Positions 45,780 to 58,278 are shown, counted from the stretch's first letter. The stretch: 64,000 nt of DNA from Staphylococcus muscae (GCF_003019275.1 NZ_CP027848.1:1550001-1614000); one strand, 5' to 3'. Made by a program: numbers and translations. Notes: generated by a model not told the origin, from the letters alone.

Positions 45780-45877
45780 AAAAGTGTGATAGTTTTAAAA
45801 TCGGTGATAATTTCATGACAATGATTTTCTTTTATCTGTGCTATCATATTAAAGAGTAAGAAATGGAGGCGTCGCAT

Positions 45878-47218
45878 ATGAAGCGTGCATTATGGCATCA
45901 AATGAATGAATGGGCTAAAAAAGAACCGATATCAATGCATGTACCAGGCCATAAAAATGGAACGATTGGTAGCATGTCTTTTTTACAAGCGAAGTATGAT
46001 GTGACTGAAATTACAGGCTTTGATGATTTACATCAGCCTGAAACAGTGCTCAAAGAGAGTATGTCATCTGTGACACGTCATCCAGATTATGATGCATTTT
46101 ACCTTGTGAATGGGACGACGAGTGGCATTTTGTCTGTCATTCATGCGTTTCAATCGTTAGAAGGTCGTGTCTTATTAGCACGCAATGTGCATAAATCGGT
46201 TTTTAATGCATTAGATCTAGGCGGACAACAAGCTACTATATTGCCAACCATAGTAGATGAGCAGTCATCTCAATATGTACAGCCAGATATGACTAAAGGA
46301 TGGCTATCGTCTGCAAAGTTAAGTGTGGTAACATATCCCAACTATTATGGCCAAACATTTGATGTTTCAGAAACAATTCAACGGTTTCATGCAAATAATT
46401 GCCCTGTTTTAGTAGATGAGGCACATGGTGCACATTTTGATTTGGACGGATTTCCGGTATCGGCGATGAATTATGGGGCTGATTTTGTCGTGCAGTCATT
46501 TCATAAGACATTGCCAAGTTTAACGATGAGTTCTATTCTATTTATACATAAAAATGCACCACAACGTGAAGATGTCATTCGTTTATTACAAACATTCCAA
46601 TCATCGAGTCCGTCTTATTTATTAATGGCAAGTCTAGAGGTAGCAAATGACTTTTATGAAGGATATGATAGTCAGTTGTTTTTTGAACGTCGTCAGCAAT
46701 TATTAGGTGCTTTAAGTGCATGTGGGTTATCGTTTAAAGAAATGAATGACCCATTGAAATTATTGATTTATCGTCCGGGTATGTCAGGAGATACTTTACA
46801 GCAAGTGATGGAGTCAGTTGACATTTATGTAGAATTGTCGGATTCACATCATGTTTTATGGGTGTTACCGTTATGGCATACAGGGGATAGCTATCCGTTT
46901 GACGACTTGATTACACGTATTCATAATATGGTATTTGTAGAAAGTATGACTGATACCGAGTCAACGCAACAACCACTCTATACAGGTTCTGGACGCTATG
47001 AACCACAGCATATTGCACACAGCCATTGGGTTCCTTTTGAAGAGACTGAAGGAAAAGTGTTAGCGCAACATTTAGTGTTGTATCCACCAGGCATTCCGAG
47101 CATGCTCAAGGGCGAAAAAGTAACAGAACCTATGATAGAATTAATGTCAAAATGGTGTGATTCTAACGTAAGAGTTGAAGGATTACAAGACGGTAAAATA
47201 AAAGTGAAGGATGACTAA
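45878..47218 (+). CDS. Orn/Lys/Arg decarboxylase-family PLP enzyme
   Basis: The 446-residue protein belongs to the short, aspartate-aminotransferase-fold Orn/Lys/Arg decarboxylase group (Bacillus YaaO/SpeA-like). It shows MHVPGHKNG near residue 20, the substrate and PLP region [10 protein letters not shown], and the PLP lysine in SFHKTLPS. The exact amino acid substrate is not clear from sequence; arginine or lysine is possible. I choose ATG 45878, since GGAGGCG lies 8 nt upstream; ATG 45863 overlaps that site. Its place just before tmk is conserved in staphylococci, so the ABC-F gene seems inserted between it and the rrn operon. Confidence 0.87.
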   Translation: MKRALWHQMNEWAKKEPISMHVPGHKNGTIGSMSFLQAKYDVTEITGFDDLHQPETVLKESMSSVTRHPDYDAFYLVNGTTSGILSVIHAFQSLEGRVLLARNVHKSVFNALDLGGQQATILPTIVDEQSSQYVQPDMTKGWLSSAKLSVVTYPNYYGQTFDVSETIQRFHANNCPVLVDEAHGAHFDLDGFPVSAMNYGADFVVQSFHKTLPSLTMSSILFIHKNAPQREDVIRLLQTFQSSSPSYLLMASLEVANDFYEGYDSQLFFERRQQLLGALSACGLSFKEMNDPLKLLIYRPGMSGDTLQQVMESVDIYVELSDSHHVLWVLPLWHTGDSYPFDDLITRIHNMVFVESMTDTESTQQPLYTGSGRYEPQHIAHSHWVPFEETEGKVLAQHLVLYPPGIPSMLKGEKVTEPMIELMSKWCDSNVRVEGLQDGKIKVKDD

Positions 47219-47219
47219 C

Positions 47220-47849
47220 ATGGGATTATTTATAACGTTCGAAGGACCAGAAGGATCAGGGAAAACAACAGTGTTACGTGCAGTTGCAGCAGAACTTGAA
47301 AAAGTACATGATGTTGTGACGACACGAGAACCAGGTGGCGTTGAAACAGCGGAAGCGATCCGCAATATTTTGTTAGATGGAGAAGGAATGGATGGGCGAA
47401 CAGAAGCGCTGTTATTTGCGGCAGCGAGACGTGAGCACCTTGTTCAAAAGGTTCTTCCCGCGCTTGAAGCGAACTGTATTGTGTTATGTGATCGTTTTGT
47501 CGATAGTTCTCTCGCGTATCAAGGATATGCGCGTCAAATTGGTGTTGAAGGTGTACAACGCATCAATGATTTTGCAGTAGAAGATCATCATCCAGATATG
47601 ACGATTTATTTAGATATTCCAGCTGAATTGGGACGCGAACGCATTGCAATCAACCAGCGTGAACAGAATCGTTTGGACAAGGAAGATATTGTATTTCATG
47701 ATGCAGTTATTGCAGGTTATAAGGAGTTAATTGCGCAAAATCCAGGACGTTTTGCGGTCATTGATGCAAGCTGTTCAGTAGATGAAGTTGTGGCAGATGT
47801 AGTGTCAGTTGTTCGACAACAAATTGAGAAAAAATCGATAGAAAATTAG
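47220..47849 (+). CDS. tmk: Thymidylate kinase
   Basis: This enzyme phosphorylates dTMP to dTDP. The P-loop [11 protein letters not shown] is at residues 7-17, followed by TTREPGG and the [15 protein letters not shown] segment. The 209-residue length is standard. ATG 47220 has GAAGGA about 8 nt upstream and begins [15 protein letters not shown] 47211, in the same frame, overlaps the preceding gene. The distance to the decarboxylase stop is 1 bp, so the two genes are likely one transcript. Confidence 0.96.
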   Translation: MGLFITFEGPEGSGKTTVLRAVAAELEKVHDVVTTREPGGVETAEAIRNILLDGEGMDGRTEALLFAAARREHLVQKVLPALEANCIVLCDRFVDSSLAYQGYARQIGVEGVQRINDFAVEDHHPDMTIYLDIPAELGRERIAINQREQNRLDKEDIVFHDAVIAGYKELIAQNPGRFAVIDASCSVDEVVADVVSVVRQQIEKKSIEN

Positions 47850-47880
47850 GTGGATGTTCATATAGCCACATACTAAGATA

Positions 47881-47889
47881 TGTTATAAT
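47881..47889 (+). promoter_or_regulatory. Extended -10 promoter before the PII-like gene
   Basis: TGTTATAAT is a perfect extended -10, 24 bp before the start codon; no strong -35. Confidence 0.6.
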
Positions 47890-47907
47890 ACTGTATAAGA
47901 GGTGTGA

Positions 47908-48243
<336 letters not shown>

Positions 48244-48254
48244 AAACGATCGCA

Positions 48255-48308
48255 AAGGTTGTGGCAGTGTATGCACGTCTTAGGATAGCAGCCTGCCTCA
48301 ACCTTTTT
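48255..48308 (+). terminator. Terminator between darA and holB
   Basis: AAGGTTGTGGCAG pairs with CTGCCTCAACCTT with one mismatch, followed by TTTTTC. Confidence 0.82.
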
Positions 48309-48364
48309 CAATTTAATAAATAATAGTACGTGCACCCATTTGGCAATAAGGAGGGTTGTGCACA

Positions 48365-49294
48365 ATGGCAGAAATAGAACGTTTGACGGCAGCACATCGC
48401 AATGGAAAATTGTCGCATGCATATTTGTTTGAAGGCAATGATGCAGAAGCGATGTCAGCCACAGCTTTAGCGTTTGCACAACTCATTTTGTGTCAAAATC
48501 ATGAAGTGTGTCGTACGAAGGTACAGATGCACAATCATCCGGATTTTCACTATGTGCAAACAGATGAAGTGAATATCAAGAAGGATCAGATTGAAGCGCT
48601 GGTTCATCATATGAATCGCTTGCCAATAGAAAGTGACTATAAAGTCTATGTGATTCAAGATTTTGAAAAGTTAACAGTACAAGGCGAAAACAGTATATTA
48701 AAATTTTTAGAAGAACCACCTGAAAAGACAGTGGCTATTCTGTTATCAACAAAGCCAGAACAAATATTGGATACGATCCATTCACGTTGTCAACATGTTT
48801 ATTTTAAACCGATGTCACGTGCGGATTTTGTATCATATTTAGAGATGCATGAAGATTTTTCAAGACCGATAGCAGCGTTGATGAGTACGTATACGACCCA
48901 GGTTGATGTGGCACGTCAACTGGCGGAAAATTATGAACTTACACCGCTCAGACAAGTGACAATACAATGGTGTGACAAGCTTGTTAGACAACCAGATATG
49001 GCATTGATCGGCGTGATTGACTTATTGAAACATGCTAAAAATAGACAGTTGCAACAACTTGTCTTGTCTGCTATAAATGCTTATTTTCAAGATATTCTGT
49101 ATACCAAAGTCGGTATGCCGGAAAAGATAATCTTCACAGAATTAGAAGAAAGTTATCAAGAGATGGTGCATCAATTAAATTATCGTCAACTCACGCATGT
49201 CGTTGAGGTCATAACTGAAGCGCACAAAAAGTTAATGCAGAATGTTAATCCAACGCTCGTTTTTGAGCAAATTGTTATTAAGATGAAAGGGTGA
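48365..49294 (+). CDS. holB: DNA polymerase III subunit delta'
   Basis: This is the non-catalytic clamp-loader subunit delta'. The 309-residue protein has the AAA-like fold with HAYLFEG near residue 20, IKKDQIEALVHHMNR, and FLEEPPEKTVAILLST, but no full Walker A motif, as expected. The start ATG 48365 follows AAGGAGGG by 9 nt. The next gene begins 5 bp after its stop and a conserved run of small operon genes follows (ricT, yabA, trmN6-like). Confidence 0.93.
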   Translation: MAEIERLTAAHRNGKLSHAYLFEGNDAEAMSATALAFAQLILCQNHEVCRTKVQMHNHPDFHYVQTDEVNIKKDQIEALVHHMNRLPIESDYKVYVIQDFEKLTVQGENSILKFLEEPPEKTVAILLSTKPEQILDTIHSRCQHVYFKPMSRADFVSYLEMHEDFSRPIAALMSTYTTQVDVARQLAENYELTPLRQVTIQWCDKLVRQPDMALIGVIDLLKHAKNRQLQQLVLSAINAYFQDILYTKVGMPEKIIFTELEESYQEMVHQLNYRQLTHVVEVITEAHKKLMQNVNPTLVFEQIVIKMKG

Positions 49295-49299
49295 CGCAA

Positions 49300-50103
49300 G
49301 TGTACCTTGTTGTTGGAATATACTTTGAAAAGACAAATACATTGGAATATTATGCACCAGTCGACGAAGCGATGACTGAAGGGACGTACGTGGTAGTTGA
49401 ATCTCATCGTGGTATTGAGATGGGTGTGATTAAATATGCGCCGAAATGGGTCGATGAAGCGGACGTTGTCTTACCACTAAAAGAAATTCTTCGTGTAGCA
49501 ACAGAGAAAGATATGGAAGCGTACCGTTACAATGAAGAAAAGGCAGCACAGGCGTTTGAATTATGCAGAGAGTATGTTCAAACACTTGATTTGGATATGA
49601 GACTAGTCAATTGCGAATATACGCTTGATCGCGCTAAAGTTATTTTTAATTTCACAGCGGATGAACGTATCGATTTCCGTAAACTCGTGCGTATGTTAGC
49701 ACAAAAACTTAAAACACGTATCGAACTGCGTCAAATTGGTGTGCGTGATGAAGCGAAGTTGCTCGGTGGTATCGGACCGTGTGGTCGTTCGCTTTGCTGT
49801 GCAACATTTTTAGGTGACTTTGAGCCGGTTTCGATTAAAATGGCAAAAGATCAAAATTTGTCATTAAATCCAACGAAAATTTCAGGTGCATGTGGACGTT
49901 TGATGTGTTGTTTGAAATATGAAAATGATTTTTATGAGTCGGCACGTGCAAGCTTACCAGATATCGGTGCGTCTGTTGAGACACCAGAAGGTACGGGAGA
50001 AGTTGTAGGACTCAATATTATAGATGTAACGATGCAAGTTCGTTTAGAGTGTGATAATCAATTGATGGAATATCACATTGAAGAATTAGAGTTATTAAAG
50101 TAA
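49300..50103 (+). CDS. ricT: RicT/YaaT, PSP1-domain protein of the Y-complex
   Basis: In Bacillus, RicT with RicA and RicF forms an iron-sulphur protein complex that stimulates RNase Y processing of mRNAs. The 267-residue product holds the PSP1 C-terminal domain and conserved cysteines in GPCGRSLCCATF and GACGRLMCCLKYEN, the proposed cluster ligands. The start GTG 49300 gives MYLVVGIYF, matching the family; GTG 49291 overlaps holB with no spaced site. It lies between holB and yabA, as in Bacillus. Confidence 0.92.
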   Translation: MYLVVGIYFEKTNTLEYYAPVDEAMTEGTYVVVESHRGIEMGVIKYAPKWVDEADVVLPLKEILRVATEKDMEAYRYNEEKAAQAFELCREYVQTLDLDMRLVNCEYTLDRAKVIFNFTADERIDFRKLVRMLAQKLKTRIELRQIGVRDEAKLLGGIGPCGRSLCCATFLGDFEPVSIKMAKDQNLSLNPTKISGACGRLMCCLKYENDFYESARASLPDIGASVETPEGTGEVVGLNIIDVTMQVRLECDNQLMEYHIEELELLK

Positions 50104-50115
50104 GGAGGCAGCTTA

Positions 50116-50478
50116 TTGGATCGAAATGAACTATTCAACCATTTGACACAACTTGAGAACAATGTGAATCGTATCCAAGAAGATATGCAGGCGCTCAAAT
50201 CTTTGACTGTTGCACTCGTGGAAGAGAATGTAGCGTTGCAAATAGAGAACGATAATTTGAAGACGTTGATGAATCAAGAACCGGATGCAACACCGGTTGA
50301 ACGTGTGTCGAACGAACAAGAAGAAGAAAAAACACCGCAAAAGAAACAACTGCAAAGTAGAGAATATTTTGCGACATTGTATCACGAAGGATTCCATATT
50401 TGTCACGATGTCTTTGGAAAGCACCGCAACGGTCAGGATTGTATTTTTTGTATGAATATTCTTAATGATAAGCTGTGA
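50116..50478 (+). CDS. yabA: Replication initiation control protein YabA
   Basis: YabA ties DnaA to the sliding clamp and restrains initiation. The 120-residue protein has an N-terminal coiled coil (about residues 5-55) and a C-terminal zinc site in HEGFHICHDVFG and DCIFCMNIL. The start is TTG 50116 after AAGGAGG, rare but well placed. It follows ricT by 12 bp. Confidence 0.93.
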   Translation: MDRNELFNHLTQLENNVNRIQEDMQALKSLTVALVEENVALQIENDNLKTLMNQEPDATPVERVSNEQEEEKTPQKKQLQSREYFATLYHEGFHICHDVFGKHRNGQDCIFCMNILNDKL

Positions 50479-50491
50479 TAGGTGGGGTGTT

Positions 50492-51217
50492 ATGCTACAA
50501 AGTGATGAAAGGTTCGATTATTTATTGAAAGAAGATTTGCGCATTATTCAAAATGATGCGGTCTTTTCTTTTTCAACGGATGCACTGTTACTTGGACACT
50601 TCACAAACGTTCGTAAGCGAGATCGTATCCTAGATATGTGTACCGGAAATGGTGTGATTCCGTTGCTCTTGTCAGATAAAGGGCAGAATGAGATTACAGG
50701 GATAGAGATACAGCCGCAACTTGTCAGCATGGCGCAAAGAAGCGTCGCAGCAAACAATTTATCACATCGCATTATGATTCAAGAAATGGATATTAATGCA
50801 ATCCCGAAGTATTTTAAACCAGCACAATTTGATTTGATCACATGTAACCCGCCTTATTTCAAGAAAAATCAAGTGCATCAACATCAATTAGAAGCGCATA
50901 AAATTGCACGTCATGAGATTTACTGTACGTTAGATGATTGTTTACGTGTTGCAAATCATGCGTTGAAGCAAGGTGGCCGAATGGTAATGGTGCATCGAGC
51001 TGAAAGGCTATTGGATGTGTTTACTTCTATGCGACGTTACCAGCTTGAACCGAAGCAACTACATATGATTTATAGTAAGCCGGGGAAAGACGCGCAAACG
51101 ATTGTGGTTGAAGCGCGCAAAGGTGGCAACCAAGGCCTACATATTGCACCGCCTTTTTATATGTATGATGACAATAATGAATATACACTAGAGATGAGAC
51201 GTGTGTATTATGGCTAA
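50492..51217 (+). CDS. tRNA1(Val) adenine-N6-methyltransferase-like protein (TrmN6/YabB family)
   Basis: The 241-residue protein is a class I SAM-dependent methyltransferase with DMCTGNGVIPLLL (SAM-binding) and the N6-adenine catalytic motif NPPY in LITCNPPYFKKN. Its E. coli relative modifies A37 of tRNA1(Val); the substrate in Gram-positives is inferred. ATG 50492 is preceded by AGGTGGGG; an upstream frame from 50465 overlaps yabA. It overlaps the next gene by 8 bp. Confidence 0.88.
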   Translation: MLQSDERFDYLLKEDLRIIQNDAVFSFSTDALLLGHFTNVRKRDRILDMCTGNGVIPLLLSDKGQNEITGIEIQPQLVSMAQRSVAANNLSHRIMIQEMDINAIPKYFKPAQFDLITCNPPYFKKNQVHQHQLEAHKIARHEIYCTLDDCLRVANHALKQGGRMVMVHRAERLLDVFTSMRRYQLEPKQLHMIYSKPGKDAQTIVVEARKGGNQGLHIAPPFYMYDDNNEYTLEMRRVYYG

Positions 51218-51458
51218 ACATTATACGTATATGGTTGAATGTGCCGATCGGTCACTTTATACAGGGTATACGACAGATTTGGCGGCACGCATACACAAAC
51301 ACAACGAGGGCAAAGGTGCCAAATATACAAAAACAAGACGTCCGGTACGTCTTAAATATTATGAAATTTACGAGACGAAGTCAGAGGCGCTAAAGCGTGA
51401 ATATGCGATTAAACAGCTGACACGTCAACAAAAAATAGCGCTAATTGAGGAGCGATAG
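51210..51458 (+). CDS. GIY-YIG domain protein (YazA/UPF0213 family)
   Basis: The 82-residue protein is a single GIY-YIG nuclease-like domain: YTYMVECADRSLYTGYTTDL, with the conserved Arg and His in AARIHKHNEGKGAKYT and the Glu in SEALKREYAIKQLT. Its cellular substrate is unknown. ATG 51210 is chosen as it gives the usual opening; GTG 51201 is in frame. It sits between trmN6-like and rsmI, the Bacillus yabB-yazA-rsmI order. Confidence 0.92.
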   Translation: MAKHYTYMVECADRSLYTGYTTDLAARIHKHNEGKGAKYTKTRRPVRLKYYEIYETKSEALKREYAIKQLTRQQKIALIEER

Positions 51459-51459
51459 C

Positions 51460-52302
51460 ATGGCACAGTTATATTTAGTAGGGACGCCAATTGGTAACTT
51501 GGAAGACATTACGTTTCGTGCGATTCGTACGCTAAAAGAAGTGTCTACGATTGCATGCGAAGACACACGTGTTACACGGAAGTTGTGTCATCATTTTGAT
51601 ATTGAGACACCCTTGAAATCATACCATGAGCATAATAAAGGACAGATGACAGAGGCGTTGATTGCGTTATTGCAAGAAGGGCAAGATATCGCACTTGTTT
51701 CAGATGCAGGGTTGCCACTAATATCAGATCCGGGTTATGAGCTAGTTGTACGTGCGAGAGAGGTGGGAATTGATGTCGTTCCGATTCCAGGTGCCAATGC
51801 AGGCCTTACAGCACTTATGGCGAGTGGTCTTCCGTCGTTTACGTATACATTTCTAGGATTTTTACCACGTAAAACACGTGAAAAACTTGAAGTATTGCAG
51901 GTGAGAATGTTTCAAGAAAGCACGCTTATCTTATATGAATCACCCTTTCGTATAAAAGATACATTACAAGCGATTGCGGAGGTAGATTCTGAGAGAAATG
52001 TAACACTAGGTCGAGAGTTAACGAAGAAATTTGAACAGATTGAAACAAACTCTGTGACAGAATTGATTACACAGTTGGAAACCTCTATTCCATTAAAAGG
52101 CGAGTTTGTCGTCTTGATAGAAGGTAAGGGAGCGCAAGAAACAGATGCGTGGTATGAGTCACTTTCTATCACAGAACATGTCGATCATTATATTGCACAA
52201 CAAATGAAGCCCAAACAGGCTATTAAGCAAGTGGCACAAGAACGAGAAATGCCATCTAAAACGGTCTACAACATCTATCACGGTGTAGAAGGACAATCGT
52301 AG
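51460..52302 (+). CDS. rsmI: 16S rRNA (cytidine-1402-2'-O)-methyltransferase
   Basis: RsmI methylates C1402 of 16S rRNA in the decoding centre. The 280-residue protein begins MAQLYLVGTPIGNLEDITFR, with CEDTRVTRKLC, SDAGLPLISDPGY and the SAM region PIPGANAGLTALMASGL, the complete tetrapyrrole-methylase-like fold. ATG 51460 follows GAGGAGCG; the stop of the preceding gene is just before. About 66 bp separate it from metG. Confidence 0.95.
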   Translation: MAQLYLVGTPIGNLEDITFRAIRTLKEVSTIACEDTRVTRKLCHHFDIETPLKSYHEHNKGQMTEALIALLQEGQDIALVSDAGLPLISDPGYELVVRAREVGIDVVPIPGANAGLTALMASGLPSFTYTFLGFLPRKTREKLEVLQVRMFQESTLILYESPFRIKDTLQAIAEVDSERNVTLGRELTKKFEQIETNSVTELITQLETSIPLKGEFVVLIEGKGAQETDAWYESLSITEHVDHYIAQQMKPKQAIKQVAQEREMPSKTVYNIYHGVEGQS

Positions 52303-52356
52303 GCATATATTGAAAATACAAGGGAATTTAGATATATTAGATAAGATAAGAAATGA

Positions 52357-54336
<1,980 letters not shown>

Positions 54337-54345
54337 TGATGTATG

Positions 54346-54384
54346 AAGAGGTGAGGTCATGTATTGGAGACTCACCTCTTTTCT
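54346..54384 (+). terminator. Terminator of metG
   Basis: AAGAGGTGAG pairs with CTCACCTCTT around a 17-nt loop, followed by TTCT. It ends 28 bp before tatD. Confidence 0.82.
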
Positions 54385-54412
54385 ATAAGGATGTTATGAA
54401 GGAGGAAGACAA

Positions 54413-55180
54413 ATGTTAATTGATACACATGTCCATTTAAATGCAGATCAATATGATGAAGATTTACAGGAAGTAATCAATCGTGCATTAGAAGCGGGTG
54501 TTGATCGCATGTTTGTTGTAGGATTTGATACGAAAACGATTGAGCGTGCGATGCAATTGATTGAAAACTATGATTTTATATATGCCATTATCGGTTGGCA
54601 CCCAGTTGATGCCATTGATTTTACTGAGGAACGCTTATCTTGGATTGAAAAGCTTTCAGAACATCCAAAAGTAATTGGTATCGGTGAAATGGGATTAGAC
54701 TATCATTGGGATAAATCACCAAAAGATGTACAAAAAGAAGTTTTTCGTAAACAGATTGCATTGGCAAAACGTGTAAAACTCCCAATTGTGATTCATAATC
54801 GTGAAGCAACACAAGATTGCATTGATATTTTAATTGAAGAGCATGCAGAAGAAGTGGGCGGTATTATGCATAGCTTTAGTGGTTCGCCAGAAATTGCAGA
54901 TGTTGTGATTAATCAACTCAACTTCCATATTTCATTAGGTGGCCCTGTTACATTTAAAAATGCCAAACAACCAAAAGAAGTGGCGAAACATGTACCGTTG
55001 GATCGTTTATTAGTGGAAACAGATGCGCCTTATTTAACACCACATCCATATCGCGGAAAGCGTAACGAACCTGCACGTGTCACACTTGTGGCAGAACAAA
55101 TTGCAGAATTACGTGGTATCACATATGAAGAAGTTGCAAAACAAACGACTGAAAATGCTGAACGTCTTTTCAACTTATGA
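54413..55180 (+). CDS. TatD-family metal-dependent DNase
   Basis: The 255-residue TIM-barrel hydrolase has HxH at residues 6 and 8 (DTHVHLNAD), the GEMGLDYHWD segment with metal-binding Glu, IVIHNREA, MHSFSG and LVETDAPYLTPHPYRGKRN. Relatives (E. coli TatD, Bacillus YabD) are 3'-5' DNases. AGGAGGAAG lies before ATG 54413. rnmV follows after 35 bp, then ksgA, the Bacillus order. Confidence 0.94.
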   Translation: MLIDTHVHLNADQYDEDLQEVINRALEAGVDRMFVVGFDTKTIERAMQLIENYDFIYAIIGWHPVDAIDFTEERLSWIEKLSEHPKVIGIGEMGLDYHWDKSPKDVQKEVFRKQIALAKRVKLPIVIHNREATQDCIDILIEEHAEEVGGIMHSFSGSPEIADVVINQLNFHISLGGPVTFKNAKQPKEVAKHVPLDRLLVETDAPYLTPHPYRGKRNEPARVTLVAEQIAELRGITYEEVAKQTTENAERLFNL

Positions 55181-55215
55181 TACGCAATAAAAAATGATAA
55201 AAAGAAGGTATCACC

Positions 55216-55755
55216 ATGAAAATTAATGAATTCATCGTTGTGGAAGGGCGGGATGACACGGCACGTGTTAAAAGTGCTGTTACTTGTGAGACAATTGAGA
55301 CGAACGGAAGTGCAATTGATGAACACGTGCTAGATGTTATCCGACAAGCGCACGAGACGAAGGGTGTTATTGTGTTAACAGATCCTGATTTCCCGGGTGA
55401 TAAAATACGCACAACGATTCGCAATGCAGTCCCCGGTGTGAAACATGCGTTTATTGATCGTGAAGATGCTAAAAGTAAGCGTGGTAAAATTGGTGTAGAG
55501 CATGCCTCTCTGGAAGATATTCGAGATGCGTTAATGCATGTTGCAACGCCGTTATCTGAAGGTGAAGAAACAATCGACAAAGCTGTCTTGATTGATTTAG
55601 GTTTGATTATCGGACCTGATGCAAGACGCCGACGAGACATATTAGGTAGAAAGCTTCATATTGGCCATTCAAATGGCAAACAATTGTTGAAGAAGTTGAA
55701 TGCGTTTGGTTATACAGAAGAAGATGTGCGACGCGCATTGGAAATAGAGGAGTAA
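55216..55755 (+). CDS. rnmV: Ribonuclease M5
   Basis: RNase M5 matures 5S rRNA with help from ribosomal protein L18. The 179-residue protein is a Toprim nuclease: VVEGRDDTARVK near residue 8, and LTDPDFPGDKIR around 54-65, with the metal-binding Glu and Asp residues in place. AAGAAGG precedes ATG 55216. It starts 35 bp after tatD and ends 6 bp before ksgA. Confidence 0.95.
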   Translation: MKINEFIVVEGRDDTARVKSAVTCETIETNGSAIDEHVLDVIRQAHETKGVIVLTDPDFPGDKIRTTIRNAVPGVKHAFIDREDAKSKRGKIGVEHASLEDIRDALMHVATPLSEGEETIDKAVLIDLGLIIGPDARRRRDILGRKLHIGHSNGKQLLKKLNAFGYTEEDVRRALEIEE

Positions 55756-56652
<897 letters not shown>

Positions 56653-56657
56653 AATAA

Positions 56658-56728
56658 TTGACATTGCAAAATCACCTTGTTAAAATAAAAGATTTCTATT
56701 GACTTCTAATCGCATTTTGTGTTATAAT
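56658..56728 (+). promoter_or_regulatory. Two tandem SigA promoters of veg
   Basis: P1: TTGACA (56658-56663) and TAAAAT (56681-56686), 17 bp apart. P2: TTGACT (56699-56704) and TATAAT (56723-56728), 18 bp apart, 24 bp before the veg start. Both are close to consensus; the veg promoter is a very strong one in Bacillus. Confidence 0.75.
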
Positions 56729-56752
56729 ACACTCATAGCGAGGTGGAGCGAT

Positions 56753-57001
56753 ATGCCAAAATCTATTGTGGACATCAAAAATCGACTTGATTGTCAGTTA
56801 GGGAATCGTATTGTACTTAAAGCTAACGGGGGACGAAAGAAAACAATTGAACGTTGTGGCGTTTTAACAGAAACCTATCCATCAGTGTTCGTTGTTGAGC
56901 TTGATCCGGATAAACACAACTTCGAGCGTGTGTCTTATACATATGCTGACGTGCTAACACAAAATGTACACGTCTCATTTGTTGATGAAGATGCAATCTA
57001 A
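56753..57001 (+). CDS. veg: Veg protein
   Basis: Veg is a small conserved Firmicute protein; in B. subtilis it promotes biofilm matrix gene expression. The 82-residue product opens [20 protein letters not shown] and has the conserved [15 protein letters not shown] and SVFVVELD segments. AGGTGGAG precedes ATG 56753; the frame upstream is promoter DNA. Flanked by ksgA and ispE as in Bacillus. Confidence 0.95.
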   Translation: MPKSIVDIKNRLDCQLGNRIVLKANGGRKKTIERCGVLTETYPSVFVVELDPDKHNFERVSYTYADVLTQNVHVSFVDEDAI

Positions 57002-57049
57002 GAAATCAGCACGAGATAAATAAACTGTGCATAACAGCATTCATATTGT

Positions 57050-57090
57050 ACATGAAAGCCATTCAATCATAAGGTTGGGTGGTTTTTAGT
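57050..57090 (+). terminator. Terminator of veg
   Basis: AAAGCCATTCAA pairs with TTGGGTGGTTTT using G-T pairs and one bulge, followed by a T-rich stretch. Confidence 0.55.
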
Positions 57091-57190
57091 CGTTTTAATG
57101 GCATCTTTTTTTGAGATGAATAGAAGTCTATTTTAATTGTTTCAGCTAATTGATTAAAAATGTAAAATTTTTGGTTGTTTCCTACATTAA

Positions 57191-57219
57191 TTGACTATGA
57201 TTAAACTTTTTCATAATAT
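57191..57219 (+). promoter_or_regulatory. Upstream promoter of ispE-purR
   Basis: TTGACT (57191-57196) and TAATAT (57214-57219) are 17 bp apart and would give a leader of about 175 nt. A second, extended -10 (TGGTAAAAT, 57361-57369) lies 34 bp before ispE. I see nothing else in the 57091-57402 stretch. Confidence 0.5.
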
Positions 57220-57402
57220 TAAAAGAACTTTTACAATGGCGGTTGTTTTCGTTGTTGAATGGGGTTATCATACGAATATGAGATTCATGTAATATTTTAT
57301 AAAACTTTGTATGTACTTTTCGTCATCCTGAAATTTACTTTCGAGTTATGTGGCTAATTATGGTAAAATCACTTTAATACCAACTTGAGAGAGGAAATTG
57401 TG

Positions 57403-58251
57403 ATGATTTATGAAACAGCGCCAGCGAAGATTAACTTGACATTAGACACATTGTTCAAGAGAGATGATGGTTATCATGAAGTTGAGATGATCATGACGAC
57501 GATTGATTTGAATGATCGATTGTCGTTTCAGAAGCGTCGTGATAACAAAATTGTTTTGAAGGTGGATGAGAGCTTCATCCCGTCAGATGAGCGTAACTTG
57601 GCCTATCGTGCAGCACAGTTGATGAAAGAGACATATAATATTCAACAAGGTGTAACGATTACTTTAGATAAAAATATTCCGGTAGCGGCTGGTTTAGCAG
57701 GTGGATCTAGTGACGCTGCTGCAACTATGCGTGGACTGAATCGTTTATTTGAGTTAGGTCTATCGTTGGAAGAACTCAGCACGCTATCTGCAGAAATCGG
57801 TTCAGATATTCCGTTCTGTGTTTACGGTACGACAGCCTTGTGTAAAGGGCGTGGAGAACAGATTGAACTCTTGAAACGACCACCATCTGCTTGGGTGGTT
57901 ATTGCGAAACCACAAGCAGGATTATCTACACCAGATATATATGGTGGGCTTGATTTGACACAGCCGTTTGAAGTTCACACACAAGCCTGTTTGATCGCGA
58001 TTGAGAATGACGATTATGCACAGATGTGCCAAAGTCTCTCCAACCGACTTGAACCAGTCTCGATGCGCTTACAGCCAGAGATTGGTAAAATCAAAAGAAC
58101 GATGTTGAACAGTGGTGCCGATGGTGCATTGATGAGCGGCAGTGGCCCGACTGTTTACGGGTTTGCGCAACGAGAGCGTCAAGCACGTCATATTTACAAT
58201 GCTGTAAGTGGTTGTTGCAATGATGTTTACCTTGTGAGAACGCTTGGTTGA
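57403..58251 (+). CDS. ispE: 4-diphosphocytidyl-2-C-methyl-D-erythritol kinase-like protein (IspE)
   Basis: The 282-residue GHMP kinase opens [20 protein letters not shown] and has the ATP loop [20 protein letters not shown], then [10 protein letters not shown]. In most bacteria IspE serves the MEP isoprenoid pathway. Staphylococci use the mevalonate pathway instead, so the substrate here is uncertain despite the conserved motif; the gene is retained next to purR across the genus as I recall. ATG 57403 follows GAGAGAGG. Confidence 0.88.
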   Translation: MIYETAPAKINLTLDTLFKRDDGYHEVEMIMTTIDLNDRLSFQKRRDNKIVLKVDESFIPSDERNLAYRAAQLMKETYNIQQGVTITLDKNIPVAAGLAGGSSDAAATMRGLNRLFELGLSLEELSTLSAEIGSDIPFCVYGTTALCKGRGEQIELLKRPPSAWVVIAKPQAGLSTPDIYGGLDLTQPFEVHTQACLIAIENDDYAQMCQSLSNRLEPVSMRLQPEIGKIKRTMLNSGADGALMSGSGPTVYGFAQRERQARHIYNAVSGCCNDVYLVRTLG

Positions 58252-58278
58252 CATAAAGAGAAAGGATGAATAATAAAG

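Noticed and set aside
57240..57360. Possible PurR boxes (CGAA/TTCG pairs) before ispE
   Set aside because: Only the 4-base cores are present, with no convincing flanks or consistent spacing.
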